A stretch of DNA of 64,000 nucleotides from Streptomyces flavotricini (lineage in GTDB: Bacteria > Actinomycetota > Actinomycetes > Streptomycetales > Streptomycetaceae): positions 1,945,967 through 2,009,966 of the forward strand of contig NZ_JAINUL010000001.1 of NCBI RefSeq assembly GCF_020639365.1, in the 5' to 3' direction. The position numbers and the translations under genes were made by a program. Shown here piece after piece: positions 38,331-46,768 of this stretch. The notes under the pieces were generated by a model. The model was not told the origin of the DNA. It was given only the letters and a program-made list of their open reading frames with translations, and made no database searches. The first letter of the stretch is position 1, and every line of letters starts with the position of its first letter.

Positions 38331-38361
38331 TTGACCTCAAGCGGGCTTGAGGTTGCACGAT
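38331..38361 (+). promoter_or_regulatory. SoxR/MerR-type promoter with 19-bp spacer before the transketolase genes
   Basis: TTGACC (38331-38336), a 19-bp spacer and CACGAT (38356-38361) form a promoter of the stretched MerR type. Centred in it is a perfect 20-bp inverted repeat, ACCTCAAGC-GG-GCTTGAGGT (38334-38353). Its half sites CCTCAAG/CTTGAGG equal those of the SoxR box. The expected start of transcription, 7 bases after the -10, is the A of the ATG at 38368, so the mRNA would be leaderless. Confidence 0.75.
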
Positions 38362-38367
38362 CGGTGC

Positions 38368-39069
38368 ATGACACAGGCAACCGCGGACACGGGGTTCCGC
38401 TATGACGATCTGGGCCGCCTCATCGCGCTCATGACCGGGGCCGAGAAGCACGGGCCCGCCGCGCATTCCACGCTCGACGTGCTGTGGGTGCTCTACGACC
38501 GGGTGCTGCGCGTGGAGCCCGGGGGCACCGAGGAGCCCGGGCGGGACCGGTTCCTGCTCTCCAAGGGGCACGGGCCGATGGCGTACTACGCCGTGCTCGC
38601 CGCCAAGGGCTTCTTCCCGCAGGACTGGCTGCGCGGGTTCGGCTCGTACGACTCGCCCCTCGGGCACCATCCGGACCGCACGCTGATCCCCGGAGTGGAG
38701 ATCGGCAGCGGCTCGCTCGGGCACGGGCTGCCGCTCGCCGTCGGCAGTGCGCTCGGGCTGCGGGCGCAGGGGCTGGACGAGCCGGCGGTGTGGGTGCTGA
38801 TCGGTGACGCGGAGCTCGACGAGGGCAGCAACCACGAGGCCATCGCCTATGCCGGCGCCGCCGGGCTGGAGCGGCTGCACACCGTGGTGATCGACAACGA
38901 CTCCGCGACCCACGGCTGGCGCGGCGGCATCGCCTCCCGCTTCGAAGCCGCCGGCTGGTCGGCGGTGACCGTCGACGGCCGGGACCACGCGGCCCTGCAC
39001 GCCGCCTTCACCACACCGCATCCGGGCCGGCCGCACGCCGTCGTCGCCCGTGTCGAGAAGAAGCAGTAG
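38368..39069 (+). CDS. transketolase, N-terminal (TPP-binding) subunit
   Basis: This 233-residue protein is the first part of a split transketolase. SKGHGPMAYYAVLAAKGFFP near residue 64, the conserved GSGSLGHGLPLAVGSALG near 107, and the TPP/Mg2+ motif GDAELDEGSNHEA to DNDSAT (residues 148-178) are intact. The ATG at 38368 lacks an RBS but coincides with the predicted transcription start. The partner subunit follows after 11 bp. Genuine full-length transketolase is usually elsewhere in Streptomyces genomes, so this pair is likely an accessory, conditional enzyme. Confidence 0.9.
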   Translation: MTQATADTGFRYDDLGRLIALMTGAEKHGPAAHSTLDVLWVLYDRVLRVEPGGTEEPGRDRFLLSKGHGPMAYYAVLAAKGFFPQDWLRGFGSYDSPLGHHPDRTLIPGVEIGSGSLGHGLPLAVGSALGLRAQGLDEPAVWVLIGDAELDEGSNHEAIAYAGAAGLERLHTVVIDNDSATHGWRGGIASRFEAAGWSAVTVDGRDHAALHAAFTTPHPGRPHAVVARVEKKQ

Positions 39070-39080
39070 AGGGGTTGACC

Positions 39081-39980
39081 GTGGACAACATGCGGGAGCG
39101 GTTCGTGTCCGTCACTTCGCGCGCGCTCGACGAGGATCCGCGCCTCGCGCTCGTGCTCGCCGAGATCACTATGGACGGGTTCCGGCCCGACCAGCAGCGC
39201 CATCCGGAGCGGGTGATCAACGTCGGGATCCGGGAGCAGCTGCTCATCGGGGTCGGCGGCGGGCTGGCGCTGACCGGGCTGCGGCCGATCGTGCACACCT
39301 TCGCCAGCTTCCTGGTGGAGCGGCCGTTCGAGCAGGTCAAGCTGGACTTCGGGCACCAGGGCACGGGCGGGGTCCTGGTGAGCGCGAACGCCAGCTACGA
39401 CTGGCCGGCCGGCGGGTACACCCACATGGCGCCGGGCGACGTGGCCCTGCTGGACACGCTCGACGGCTGGACGGTCCACGTGCCGGGGCATCCGGACGAG
39501 GCCGGGGCGCTGCTGCGCCACGCCTACGCCGCCGGGGACGACAAGGTCTACGTCCGCCTCTCGCAGCAGTCGAACGCCGCCCCGCGCCCGGTGGACGGCG
39601 TGGGCCTGCGGACCGTACGGGAGGGAGGTCCGGGCGCCGCCGTCGTCGTCGCCGTCGGACCCCTGCTGGACAACGTGCTCGCCGCTACCGAGGGGCTGGA
39701 CGTGACCGTGCTGTACGCCACCACCGTGCGGCCCTTCGACGACGCGGCCCTGCGCGAGGCCGTCGGCCGCGGCCGGGCCGAGGTCGTCCTGGTCGAGCCG
39801 TACCTGGCCGGGACCTCCACCGCGGCCGCCGCCCAGGCCCTGTCGGCGGTCCCGCACCGGATCCTCGGCCTCGGCATCGGGCGCGCCGAGCTCCGCCGCT
39901 ACGGCACGATGGACGAGCACACCGCCGCGCACGGCCTGGACCCGCACTCCCTCCGCCAGAGGATCGGCGCGTTCCTCTAG
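39081..39980 (+). CDS. transketolase, C-terminal (pyrimidine-binding) subunit
   Basis: This protein of about 299 residues has the TPP pyrimidine-binding domain. RVINVGIREQLLIGVGGGLA carries the conserved Glu, followed by FASFLVERPFEQVKLDFGHQ and the C-terminal transketolase domain (VVAVGPLLDNVLAA near residue 190). It pairs with the upstream subunit to form an active enzyme. GAGGGG precedes the GTG at 39081; the TTG at 39075 is an alternative. The stop overlaps the convergent MmcQ/YjbR gene by 4 bp. Confidence 0.9.
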   Translation: MDNMRERFVSVTSRALDEDPRLALVLAEITMDGFRPDQQRHPERVINVGIREQLLIGVGGGLALTGLRPIVHTFASFLVERPFEQVKLDFGHQGTGGVLVSANASYDWPAGGYTHMAPGDVALLDTLDGWTVHVPGHPDEAGALLRHAYAAGDDKVYVRLSQQSNAAPRPVDGVGLRTVREGGPGAAVVVAVGPLLDNVLAATEGLDVTVLYATTVRPFDDAALREAVGRGRAEVVLVEPYLAGTSTAAAAQALSAVPHRILGLGIGRAELRRYGTMDEHTAAHGLDPHSLRQRIGAFL

Positions 39981-40336
39981 GGGGTGCCCGCGAGTTCCGG
40001 GTGGGCCGCCGCCAGACGTTTCGGGGCCGCCTGGCGCCAGGAGTCGATCAGGATGGCGCGCAGCTCGGCGGCGCTGTCCAGCGCCGCGAGGCGGACCCGG
40101 AGCCAGGCGTAGTTGTCGTCGTGGCCCGCCCGGAGGAAGAACTTCTCGGGCTCGGCGGCGATCAGCTCCTCGCGGTCCTCCTTCGGGCACTTCACCCCGA
40201 TCGAGGCGTCGTCCTCACCGAGCGCGGCGAAGATCTTCCCGGCCACCCGGAAGGTGGGCATGCCCCACGCGAGCTTCTCGCTGCTGTCCGGGAGCGACAG
40301 CGCGGTCGTACGGACGTCTTCGGCGGTCACGGTCAT
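39977..40336 (-). CDS. MmcQ/YjbR family protein
   Basis: This 119-residue protein has the family features EKLAWGMPTFRVAGKIFAAL near residue 20 and LRAGHDDNYAWLRVRL near residue 68. The ATG follows GAGGAG. MmcQ/YjbR proteins have a CyaY-like fold and are suspected of binding DNA, but the function is not established. It is a stand-alone gene. Confidence 0.88.
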   Translation of the reverse strand: MTVTAEDVRTTALSLPDSSEKLAWGMPTFRVAGKIFAALGEDDASIGVKCPKEDREELIAAEPEKFFLRAGHDDNYAWLRVRLAALDSAAELRAILIDSWRQAAPKRLAAAHPELAGTP

Positions 40337-40452
40337 CGCGCGACTCCTCTCCCCACCGCCGGTCGGGCACCGGGCCGGTGTCGTCGACCGTAGCGCCGGC
40401 CACTGACAGCCGCCCGCGGGCGCCGGCCCGGCCCGCGCCCTCCGCCCCGCCG

Positions 40453-41004
40453 TCACCCCGCCCGCATCCCGTCCTCCCGCGCATGGATGACCTCCACCAG
40501 CTCCGCCGCCAGGGATTTGGCCGTCGCCAGCCCCTGCGTCCCCCACCGGCGCGGCTCCACGTCCACCGCGCACACCGTGCCCAGGACCACACCCCTCCGG
40601 TCGGTGAGCGGCGCGCCCACGTACGACCGGACCCCGCTCTCGTCCACCACCGCGTTCCCCGCGAAACGCGCGAAGTCCCGTACGTCCTCCAGCACCAGCG
40701 CCCGGCGCCGCACCACCACGTGCGGGCAGTACCCGTGGTCCCGGGGCAGCACCCGCGCCGGGTACCCGCTCGCCGGCGCGTTGGGCGCGTGGTGCAGCCC
40801 GGCGAAGAACTGCCGTTCCTCGCCGATGAAGTTGACCCCCGCGTACGGGGCGTCCAGTACGTCGGCGATCTGCCGTGCGAAGGCGTCCAGCTCGGTGTCC
40901 GCCCGTTCCCCCAGGCCCAGTTCGCGCAGTCGGACGGTGCGCGCGGGCGCCTCCCGGTCCACCGGCGTGAGCAGCAGGTGTCCGGTCGACTCGTAGTACG
41001 TCAT
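40453..41004 (-). CDS. GAF-domain protein at the end of the conservon
   Basis: The protein has 183 residues from an ATG overlapping the GTPase stop (ATGA), with GGGGAG upstream. One GAF domain (about 35-170) has GVNFIGEERQFFAGLHHAPN, HGYCPHVVVRRRALVLEDV, and SYVGAPLTDRRGVVLGTVCA. The Cys-containing HGYCPHVV segment resembles GAF domains that bind a ligand or cofactor. It is the fifth gene of the conservon and may act as a sensor or effector of the CvnA-D complex. Confidence 0.85.
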   Translation of the reverse strand: MTYYESTGHLLLTPVDREAPARTVRLRELGLGERADTELDAFARQIADVLDAPYAGVNFIGEERQFFAGLHHAPNAPASGYPARVLPRDHGYCPHVVVRRRALVLEDVRDFARFAGNAVVDESGVRSYVGAPLTDRRGVVLGTVCAVDVEPRRWGTQGLATAKSLAAELVEVIHAREDGMRAG

Positions 41005-41630
41005 CTCGGTTCTCCCCTGTCCGGATTCCATGGTTTCGCCGGGTCCGTCGCCGCCGTGAAGAGCAGGTGGTGCACCAAGGCGGCCAGCGCCCCCGTCCCC
41101 GAGCTGGTCAGCCGCGCGTCGCACCGCACGACCGGCACCTCGGGCCCGAGCCCCACCGCCTCCCGGACCTCGCCGGCGGTGTAGCGGTGGCCCCCGTCGA
41201 ACTCGTTGACGGCGACGATGAACCCGATGCCGCGGCGTTCGAAGAAGTCCACGGCCGGGAAGCAGTCGGCGAGCCGGCGCGTGTCCGCGAGCACCACCGC
41301 GCCGAGCGCGCCCGCGCACAGTTCCTCCCACAGGAACCAGAACCGCTCCTGCCCCGGCGTCCCGAAGAGGTACAGGACGTGCCGCTCGTCCAGGGTGATC
41401 CGCCCGAAGTCGAGCGCGACCGTCGTCGACGTCTTCGCCTCGACCCCGTCGAGCGGGTCGGGTTCCTCGCTCAGCCCGCTGAGCAGCTCCTCCGTGCACA
41501 GCGGCTCGATCTCGCTCACCGCGCCCACGAAGGTGGTCTTGCCCGCCCCGAACCCGCCCGCGACCAGGATCTTCAGCGTCGCGGGCAGGACGGGGGCGGG
41601 ACGGGTGTCACAGTCGTCGGCGTAAGCCAT
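41001..41630 (-). CDS. cvnD: CvnD-type small GTPase of the conservon
   Basis: This 209-residue Ras-like GTP-binding protein has the P-loop GGFGAGKTTF (residues 25-34), a switch-I Thr in KTSTTVALDFGRI, and switch II in YLFGTPGQERFWFLWEELC. The guanine motif is VNEFDGG where NKxD is usual, a known feature of this bacterial MglA/CvnD-like group. It overlaps the DUF742 gene by 23 bp. Conservon GTPases act downstream of the CvnA kinase-like protein at the membrane, affecting development and antibiotic production. Confidence 0.93.
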   Translation of the reverse strand: MAYADDCDTRPAPVLPATLKILVAGGFGAGKTTFVGAVSEIEPLCTEELLSGLSEEPDPLDGVEAKTSTTVALDFGRITLDERHVLYLFGTPGQERFWFLWEELCAGALGAVVLADTRRLADCFPAVDFFERRGIGFIVAVNEFDGGHRYTAGEVREAVGLGPEVPVVRCDARLTSSGTGALAALVHHLLFTAATDPAKPWNPDRGEPR

Positions 41631-42024
41631 CGAGCACCGCCCGGAGCAGGTTCTGGTCGTCGGCGGCGACGTATCCGCCGCCCGGGAACCGCGGCGCCTG
41701 CGCCGTGACGGCCCCGAATTCCATCAGGTCGGACAGGAGCACCTTCACCACCACCGCCGGCAGCCGCAGCTGTCCGGCCACCTCGGCGACGGTGACGGCC
41801 GCGGAGCCCGCGCACAGGCGCAGCGCGAGGCTGTGCTCGGCGCCGAGCGGGCCGCGCGGCCGCACTCCCGTCGCGGTCACCAGGGACAGCAGGTCGAGTG
41901 CGGCGGCCGGGCGGGTCCGCCCGCCGCTGGCCGTGTACGGGCGCATCACCCGGCCCGCCGAATCGTCGAGCCAGGGCGTGTCGCGCGGGGCCCCCATGCC
42001 GTACGCGGCGCGGGCGCGCATCAC
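41608..42024 (-). CDS. cvnC: CvnC-type DUF742 protein
   Basis: This 138-residue protein begins with GTG (42024) or ATG (42021), overlapping the roadblock gene stop. VMRPYTASGGRTRP (residue 26 on) and a winged-helix-like VTVAEVAGQLRLPAVVVKVL followed by LSDLMEFGAV are DUF742 hallmarks. It is part of the four-gene conservon core. DUF742 proteins bind CvnA in related systems. Confidence 0.92.
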   Translation of the reverse strand: MMRARAAYGMGAPRDTPWLDDSAGRVMRPYTASGGRTRPAAALDLLSLVTATGVRPRGPLGAEHSLALRLCAGSAAVTVAEVAGQLRLPAVVVKVLLSDLMEFGAVTAQAPRFPGGGYVAADDQNLLRAVLDGLRRRL

Positions 42025-42488
42025 TCCGGGTCGCCGACGGGCCGCCGCGGCGGGGCCGCGAGGTACGGACGGACGCTCTTGACCAGCATCGCCATCTCGT
42101 AGCCGAGCACGCCCGCGTCGGCCTCGCGGTCGGCCAGGACCGCGAGGCAGGTGCCCACGCCGGCGGCCGACACGAAGACGAGCGCGGTGTCGAGCTCGAC
42201 CACGACCTGCCGGACCTCCGCCCCGCCGCCGAACCGGGATCCGGCGCTCCGCCCGAGCGAGTACAGCCCGGAGGCCAGGGCCGCCAGGTGGTCGGCGCTG
42301 TCGCTGTCGAGGCCGTGGACGCAGCTGACGAGGCCGTCGGCGGTGAGGAGGACCGCGCTGCGCGTGTAGGGGACCCGCTGGACGAGGCCGCTGAGCAGCC
42401 AGTCCAGGTCCGAGAGCCGACTGGTCTTCGTCGCCGCTTCGCCGCCCATGGTGGTGCGCTCCTTGTCGAGGTGAGAGGTCGGGGTCAT
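42021..42488 (-). CDS. cvnB: CvnB-type roadblock/LC7 protein
   Basis: This protein of up to 155 residues has LSDLDWLLSGLVQRVPYTRS, followed by AVLLTADGLVSCVHGLDSD and GVGTCLAVLADREADAGVLG, a roadblock/LC7 (MglB-like) fold. Starting at 42488 gives ATGA coupling to cvnA and an RBS GGAGG. The ATG at 42449 with GGAG is equally good and gives 142 residues. It probably regulates the GTPase. Confidence 0.9.
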   Translation of the reverse strand: MTPTSHLDKERTTMGGEAATKTSRLSDLDWLLSGLVQRVPYTRSAVLLTADGLVSCVHGLDSDSADHLAALASGLYSLGRSAGSRFGGGAEVRQVVVELDTALVFVSAAGVGTCLAVLADREADAGVLGYEMAMLVKSVRPYLAAPPRRPVGDPE

Positions 42489-44152
42489 GGCTGGTCCTCC
42501 GACTGGGCGAGCCCGAAGCCCCGTTGGAAGGCTGCCATCAGGCCCGGGTCGTGCACGGGTTGTTCGGGTGCGTCGGCCGGCTCCGGGGCGGGGGCGTCCC
42601 GCAGCTGCGGGGCGAGGTGGTACTGGGCCCGGCGCCGGGGCAGGGTCGGCCGGTCGGGATCCGTCCGGGCGGCCGGTACGGACACCACCGCCGGGGCAGG
42701 GCCGGCCGGCGGTACGGGCGGGGGCGCCGCGGGCACCGGCTCCCGTACGACCGGCCGCGCGGGCGGCGGGGGCGGCGGGGCCGCCCGGGCCGGTGCGGCC
42801 GGCTCCGGATCCGGCTCCCTTCGCACCTCCGGCTGCGGCTTCGGCCGCGGCACCGCCACCCGTACGGGCTCCAGCGGGGGCATCGCGGCGCCCCCGTCGC
42901 CGGTCCCCCAGGACGTGGCCCGGGAGCCCCCGAGCGCGTCGCCGGCGCTCGGCGCCTCCGCCCCCAGCAGCTCCTGCGGCAGCACCAGCACCGCGAGCAC
43001 GCCGCCGTAGATGTTGGACTTGAGCTCGACGGCGATCCCGTGCCGCCGGGCCAGTGCCGACACCACGAACAGGCCGATCCGCCCGTCCGCGAGCAGGTGC
43101 CGGACGCTGACCTGGTCGGGGTCGACGAGCAGCGCGTTCATGCGGTGCTGCTCCGCGGCCGGCAGGCCCAGCCCGCGGTCCTCCACCTCGACGGCGATGC
43201 CCGCGGTGACCCGCTCGGCGCGCACCACCACGTCGGTGTCGGGGGCGGAGAACACCGTGGCGTTCTCGACCAGTTCGGCCAGCAGGTGCACGACGTCGGC
43301 GACGGCGTGGCCGCGCACGGTGCCGCCCGCCGGGGGCACCACCTTGACCCGCGTGTACTGCTCGACCTCCGCGACGGAGGAGCGCAGCACCTCGCTCAGG
43401 TCGATGGGCCGGGTCCACTGGCGCCGGGAGGCGGCGCCGCCGAGCACGGCCAGGTTCTCGGCGTGGCGGCGGATCCGGGTGGCGAGGTGGTCGACGTGGA
43501 AGAGCTCCCTGAGGAGGTCGGGGTCCTCGACCGTGTCCTCCATCTCGTCGAGCAGCGAGATCTCCCGGTGCACGAGGGACTGGAGCCGACGCGCGAGGTT
43601 GACGAAGACCTCCACCTTGCGGTCGCTGTCGGACGGTGCGGCCGGACCGGCCAGCCGTACGAGGGTCGTGTGCGCGTGCTCGCGGGCGCCGCGCAGCTCC
43701 TGGGAGAGCAGCCAGAACTCGTCCACCCGGTCCGGGTCGGTGCCGGGCGGCGGCCCCGTGGGGCCGCCGCGGACGGGGCGGACCGGCGGCTCACCCCGCT
43801 CCAGCCGCTCGGCGGCCGTCCGCAGCTCCTGGCGTCCGCGCACGCTGGAGCGGCGCAGGGCCTCGCAGCGGTCCCGGACGGCCTTGGCGGAGCGCTGGGC
43901 CCCGAGCAGGGCGGCGACCAGCGCCCCGACGACGAGCAGGGCGCAGCCCGCGAGGACCGGCCACAGCCGGGCGTCCCGCTCCCCCGCGCCGCCGCCCAGC
44001 TGGAGGGTGAAGATCACCGCGGCGGCCCCGCTGAGCCCGGCGGCGAGCGTGGGCAGCAGGGAGCCGCGGACCAGCTGGGGGCGTATCTGCCGGACGGGAC
44101 CGGTGGCGGCGTGTCTTGACGGGGCGTGGCGGGCGGCGCGGAGTCCGGACAT
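42485..44152 (-). CDS. cvnA: CvnA-type membrane sensor kinase-like protein
   Basis: This 555-residue protein has two N-terminal membrane helices (LPTLAAGLSGAAAVIFTL and LWPVLAGCALLVVGALVAAL). A helical DHp-like region follows, with LQSLVHREISLLDEME in place of a clear phospho-acceptor box. The ATPase domain has HLLAELVENATVFS (N box), EDRGLGLP (G1) and GRIGLFVVSALA (G2). The Pro-rich C-terminus runs from about 420. It heads the conservon, with the next gene overlapping by 4 bp. Enzymatic autophosphorylation in this group is uncertain. Confidence 0.93.
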   Translation of the reverse strand: MSGLRAARHAPSRHAATGPVRQIRPQLVRGSLLPTLAAGLSGAAAVIFTLQLGGGAGERDARLWPVLAGCALLVVGALVAALLGAQRSAKAVRDRCEALRRSSVRGRQELRTAAERLERGEPPVRPVRGGPTGPPPGTDPDRVDEFWLLSQELRGAREHAHTTLVRLAGPAAPSDSDRKVEVFVNLARRLQSLVHREISLLDEMEDTVEDPDLLRELFHVDHLATRIRRHAENLAVLGGAASRRQWTRPIDLSEVLRSSVAEVEQYTRVKVVPPAGGTVRGHAVADVVHLLAELVENATVFSAPDTDVVVRAERVTAGIAVEVEDRGLGLPAAEQHRMNALLVDPDQVSVRHLLADGRIGLFVVSALARRHGIAVELKSNIYGGVLAVLVLPQELLGAEAPSAGDALGGSRATSWGTGDGGAAMPPLEPVRVAVPRPKPQPEVRREPDPEPAAPARAAPPPPPPARPVVREPVPAAPPPVPPAGPAPAVVSVPAARTDPDRPTLPRRRAQYHLAPQLRDAPAPEPADAPEQPVHDPGLMAAFQRGFGLAQSEDQP

Positions 44153-44390
44153 CGGCGTCCTCTACGTGGGGCCCGGGCCCCCAGGGTTCCGGGGCCCGGT
44201 GTGGATCACGGTGTTGATCACCGGATACCCACGCTAGACCGCACAATCCCGCCCCTGACAGTCAGTTGGGGAACTTCGCCGGGGTGCTTCCCGCTCCCGG
44301 CGGAGCGCTCGTACGACAGCCCGAATCCGCCGGGGGCGCGCATTCACGGCGGCCCTGCCGGACGCACCACCCCGGCTGCCGGAACACCAC

Positions 44391-45590
44391 CTACGAGCCG
44401 ACGGCCTCCGGTTCTTCGTGCGCGGCGGCCGGGGGACGCGTGGGGGCGGCCGGGCGGGCCGACGCCGCCGGTACGGGCGGGGCCGAGGCGACGAACGGGC
44501 GCCACCACGCCTCGCTCGGGGCGTCCGCGTCGCCCGGCTCGAACGGCTGGCCCGGGATCGGCAGTGCGATCGCCGCCCCGGTGGCCTCGGCGGCGGCCAC
44601 GGTGCCCTCGCCCGGCTCGTCCCACGGGTGCAGCGCCAGGTTGAAGGTGCCCCAGTGGATCGGCAGCATCGTGCCGTGCGGGATCCCGCCCTGGAGGTCG
44701 AGGTGGGCCCGCATGCCCTCCTCGGGGGTCATGTGGATGTCGGGCCAGTACTCCGAGTAGGCACCGATCTGGATCATCGTGGCGTCGAAGGGGCCGTGCG
44801 CCGCGCCGATCTCCGCGAAGCCGGGGAAGTACCCGGTGTCGCCGCTGTGGAAGATCCGGTGCTCGTCGCCCGCGACCACCCACGAGGCCCACAGGGTGTT
44901 CTGCTGGTTGCGCAGGCCGCGCCCGCAGAAGTGCCGTGCCGGGGTCGCGGTCAGCGAGAGCCCCGCGACCTCCGTGGCCTCGTTCCAGTCGAGCTCGCGC
45001 AGCCGGTCCGGCGACACGCCCCAGCGCTCCAGGTGGGCGCCGACGCCGAGCGGGACGGCGAAGACCGTGTCCGTCCCGGCCAGCTCCTTGATCGTCGGCA
45101 GGTCGAGGTGGTCGTAGTGGTCGTGCGAGATCACCACGACGTCGACCGGCCCCAGCGAGGCCAGCGGTACGGGCGCGGGGTGCAGCCGCTTGGGACCGGC
45201 GAACGGGAACGGGGAGCACCGCTCACCCCACACCGGGTCGAACAGCACCCGCCGCCCGTCGATCTCCGCGAGCACGCCCGAATGCCCCATCCAGGTCAGG
45301 CGCAACCCGCTCACCGGCGGCTTCGCCAGCTCGGCGAGGGTCGTCGGATACACCGGGATCGGCGCGCCGGGGTTGCGCCGGGTCCGCTGCTCCTTGTGGA
45401 AGTAGATCTTGGCGAACTCCATCATGGAGCCGGAGGGCCTGGTCCGGGCCCCGACCGGGTTCTGGAAGACGCCGTCGGCGAAGTTCGGCGAGCGCCGGAT
45501 CCGCTCCAGGCGGGCGCCGGACGGATCCGCGCCGAAGGCTTCGGGCCGCAGGGCGCGCAGCCGAGGACGCAGGGGACGGGAGCCGGTCAA
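44391..45590 (-). CDS. MBL-fold metallo-hydrolase (NAPE-PLD-like/UlaG-like)
   Basis: This 399-residue protein has the metallo-beta-lactamase motif ISHDHYDHLDLPTI near residue 164. Further metal ligands are in TPARHFCGRG near 225, FHSGDTGYFPGF near 255 and LPIHWGTFNLALHP near 320. The NAPE-PLD-like start (RRSPNFADGVFQNPVG) is present. It is probably a membrane-lipid phosphodiesterase or related hydrolase. The substrate is not known. It is monocistronic. Confidence 0.9.
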   Translation of the reverse strand: MTGSRPLRPRLRALRPEAFGADPSGARLERIRRSPNFADGVFQNPVGARTRPSGSMMEFAKIYFHKEQRTRRNPGAPIPVYPTTLAELAKPPVSGLRLTWMGHSGVLAEIDGRRVLFDPVWGERCSPFPFAGPKRLHPAPVPLASLGPVDVVVISHDHYDHLDLPTIKELAGTDTVFAVPLGVGAHLERWGVSPDRLRELDWNEATEVAGLSLTATPARHFCGRGLRNQQNTLWASWVVAGDEHRIFHSGDTGYFPGFAEIGAAHGPFDATMIQIGAYSEYWPDIHMTPEEGMRAHLDLQGGIPHGTMLPIHWGTFNLALHPWDEPGEGTVAAAEATGAAIALPIPGQPFEPGDADAPSEAWWRPFVASAPPVPAASARPAAPTRPPAAAHEEPEAVGS

Positions 45591-45816
45591 AGCGCCTCCT
45601 GGGAGGATGGGGCGGATGGTCGTGAGGCCGTACGGAACACCGGTCTACCACCTTGCCAACGCGCACCGGCCCCGAAGGATTCCGCCGCGCGCCCCCGTTC
45701 TCGCGCCCCGCCTCCACGACCGTTCTCGCGCCCGCCCCCGCGACCACCCCTCACGGCCGGCCTCACGACCGCCCCCCCGCCCCCGTCGGCCCGGTCCCCC
45801 GGCCCCCTCCCGCGCG
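45591..45816. other. C-rich low-complexity intergenic tract
   Basis: This 226-bp gap has a very C-rich plus strand (45700-45815), with repeated CGCGCCC/CCCCCG runs. No gene or clear hairpin was seen. It holds the upstream region of the MBL-fold gene and the downstream region of the GDSL gene. Confidence 0.5.
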
Positions 45817-46602
45817 CTACAGCGGCAGCAGGTCCGGACGCTTCGCCTCCACGTGGTCCCCCGAGGACTCCCCGCGCAACCGCCGCCCGATCCACGGCAC
45901 CAGGTACTCCCGCGCCCACTGGATGTTGTCCCGGGTCACGTCCACCGAGCCGCGCGGCTGTTGGGGCGGCCACGGCTGGTCGGGATCGGCCGGCACCTGA
46001 AGCCCCAGCACCTGGGCGGCGCGCAGCGCGACCCGGGTGTGCCCCTCCGGTGAGAGGTGCAGCCGGTCGTCGTCCCAGGCCCGCCGGTCCTGTACGGACT
46101 TCAGCGACCACAGGTCGAGCACCGGGCAGTCGTACCGGTCGGCGATGGCGCGCACGTGCGCGCTGTACGTCGCCACCTTGCCCCGCAGGTGCTTGAGGAC
46201 CGGCACGCCGCGGGTGTCGAAGCCCGTGGTGATCATGACCTGGCCGACCGCTCCGGTGAGGTCGGCGACCGCCGCCTCGAACCGCTCCGCCACGTCGTCC
46301 GGGTCGCTGCCGGGCCGGATGATGTCGTTCCCGCCCGCGCAGAAGCTCACCAGGTCGGGTGCGAGCTCCTTGGCCCGCGGGACCTGCTCGGCCACGATCT
46401 GGTCGAGGAGGCGTCCCCGCACGGCCAGGTTCGCGTACCGGAATTCGTTTTCCTCGCGCTGATCGGCCAGGAGTACGGCCAGCCGGTCCGCCCAGCCGAG
46501 AAAGGTCTCCCCGGGTCCCGGGTCCCCCACACCCTCGGTGAAGCTGTCCCCGATCGCCGCGTACGAGCCGATGGTCTTGAGTGTCGTCTTCGTCGCTGCC
46601 AC
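45817..46602 (-). CDS. SGNH/GDSL-family hydrolase
   Basis: The protein has 261 residues from a GTG behind AAGGA. Block I GDSFTEGVGD has the catalytic Ser (residue 20), FCAGGNDIIRP is block III, and DRLHLSPEGHTRVA carries the Asp/His pair near residue 178. It has no signal peptide, so it is cytosolic. It is likely an esterase or lipase of unknown substrate. Confidence 0.92.
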   Translation of the reverse strand: MAATKTTLKTIGSYAAIGDSFTEGVGDPGPGETFLGWADRLAVLLADQREENEFRYANLAVRGRLLDQIVAEQVPRAKELAPDLVSFCAGGNDIIRPGSDPDDVAERFEAAVADLTGAVGQVMITTGFDTRGVPVLKHLRGKVATYSAHVRAIADRYDCPVLDLWSLKSVQDRRAWDDDRLHLSPEGHTRVALRAAQVLGLQVPADPDQPWPPQQPRGSVDVTRDNIQWAREYLVPWIGRRLRGESSGDHVEAKRPDLLPL

Positions 46603-46698
46603 GAGAACACATCCTTCACCCCGGCACGTGACCTACGCCACCGTAGGCAGGGGTTGACGGGCCGTGATCTATACCACCCGGTCGGTACGGAATAACAG

Positions 46699-46739
46699 CG
46701 CGTGAGGCCGGGACCCCCCTCGGGTCCCGGCCTCACGCG
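46699..46739 (-). terminator. terminator of the M23 peptidase gene
   Basis: An 18-bp perfect stem (46699-46716 with 46722-46739) has a 5-base loop and, on the minus strand, is followed by CTGTTATTCC. It begins 30 bp past the M23 stop codon. Confidence 0.9.
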
Positions 46740-46768
46740 TCCGGCTGCCTCTCCGACGGCGGGAGCCG

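Noticed and set aside
42524..44119. Long plus-strand frame opposite cvnA
   Set aside because: It is a codon shadow. cvnA has N, G1 and G2 boxes and membrane helices.
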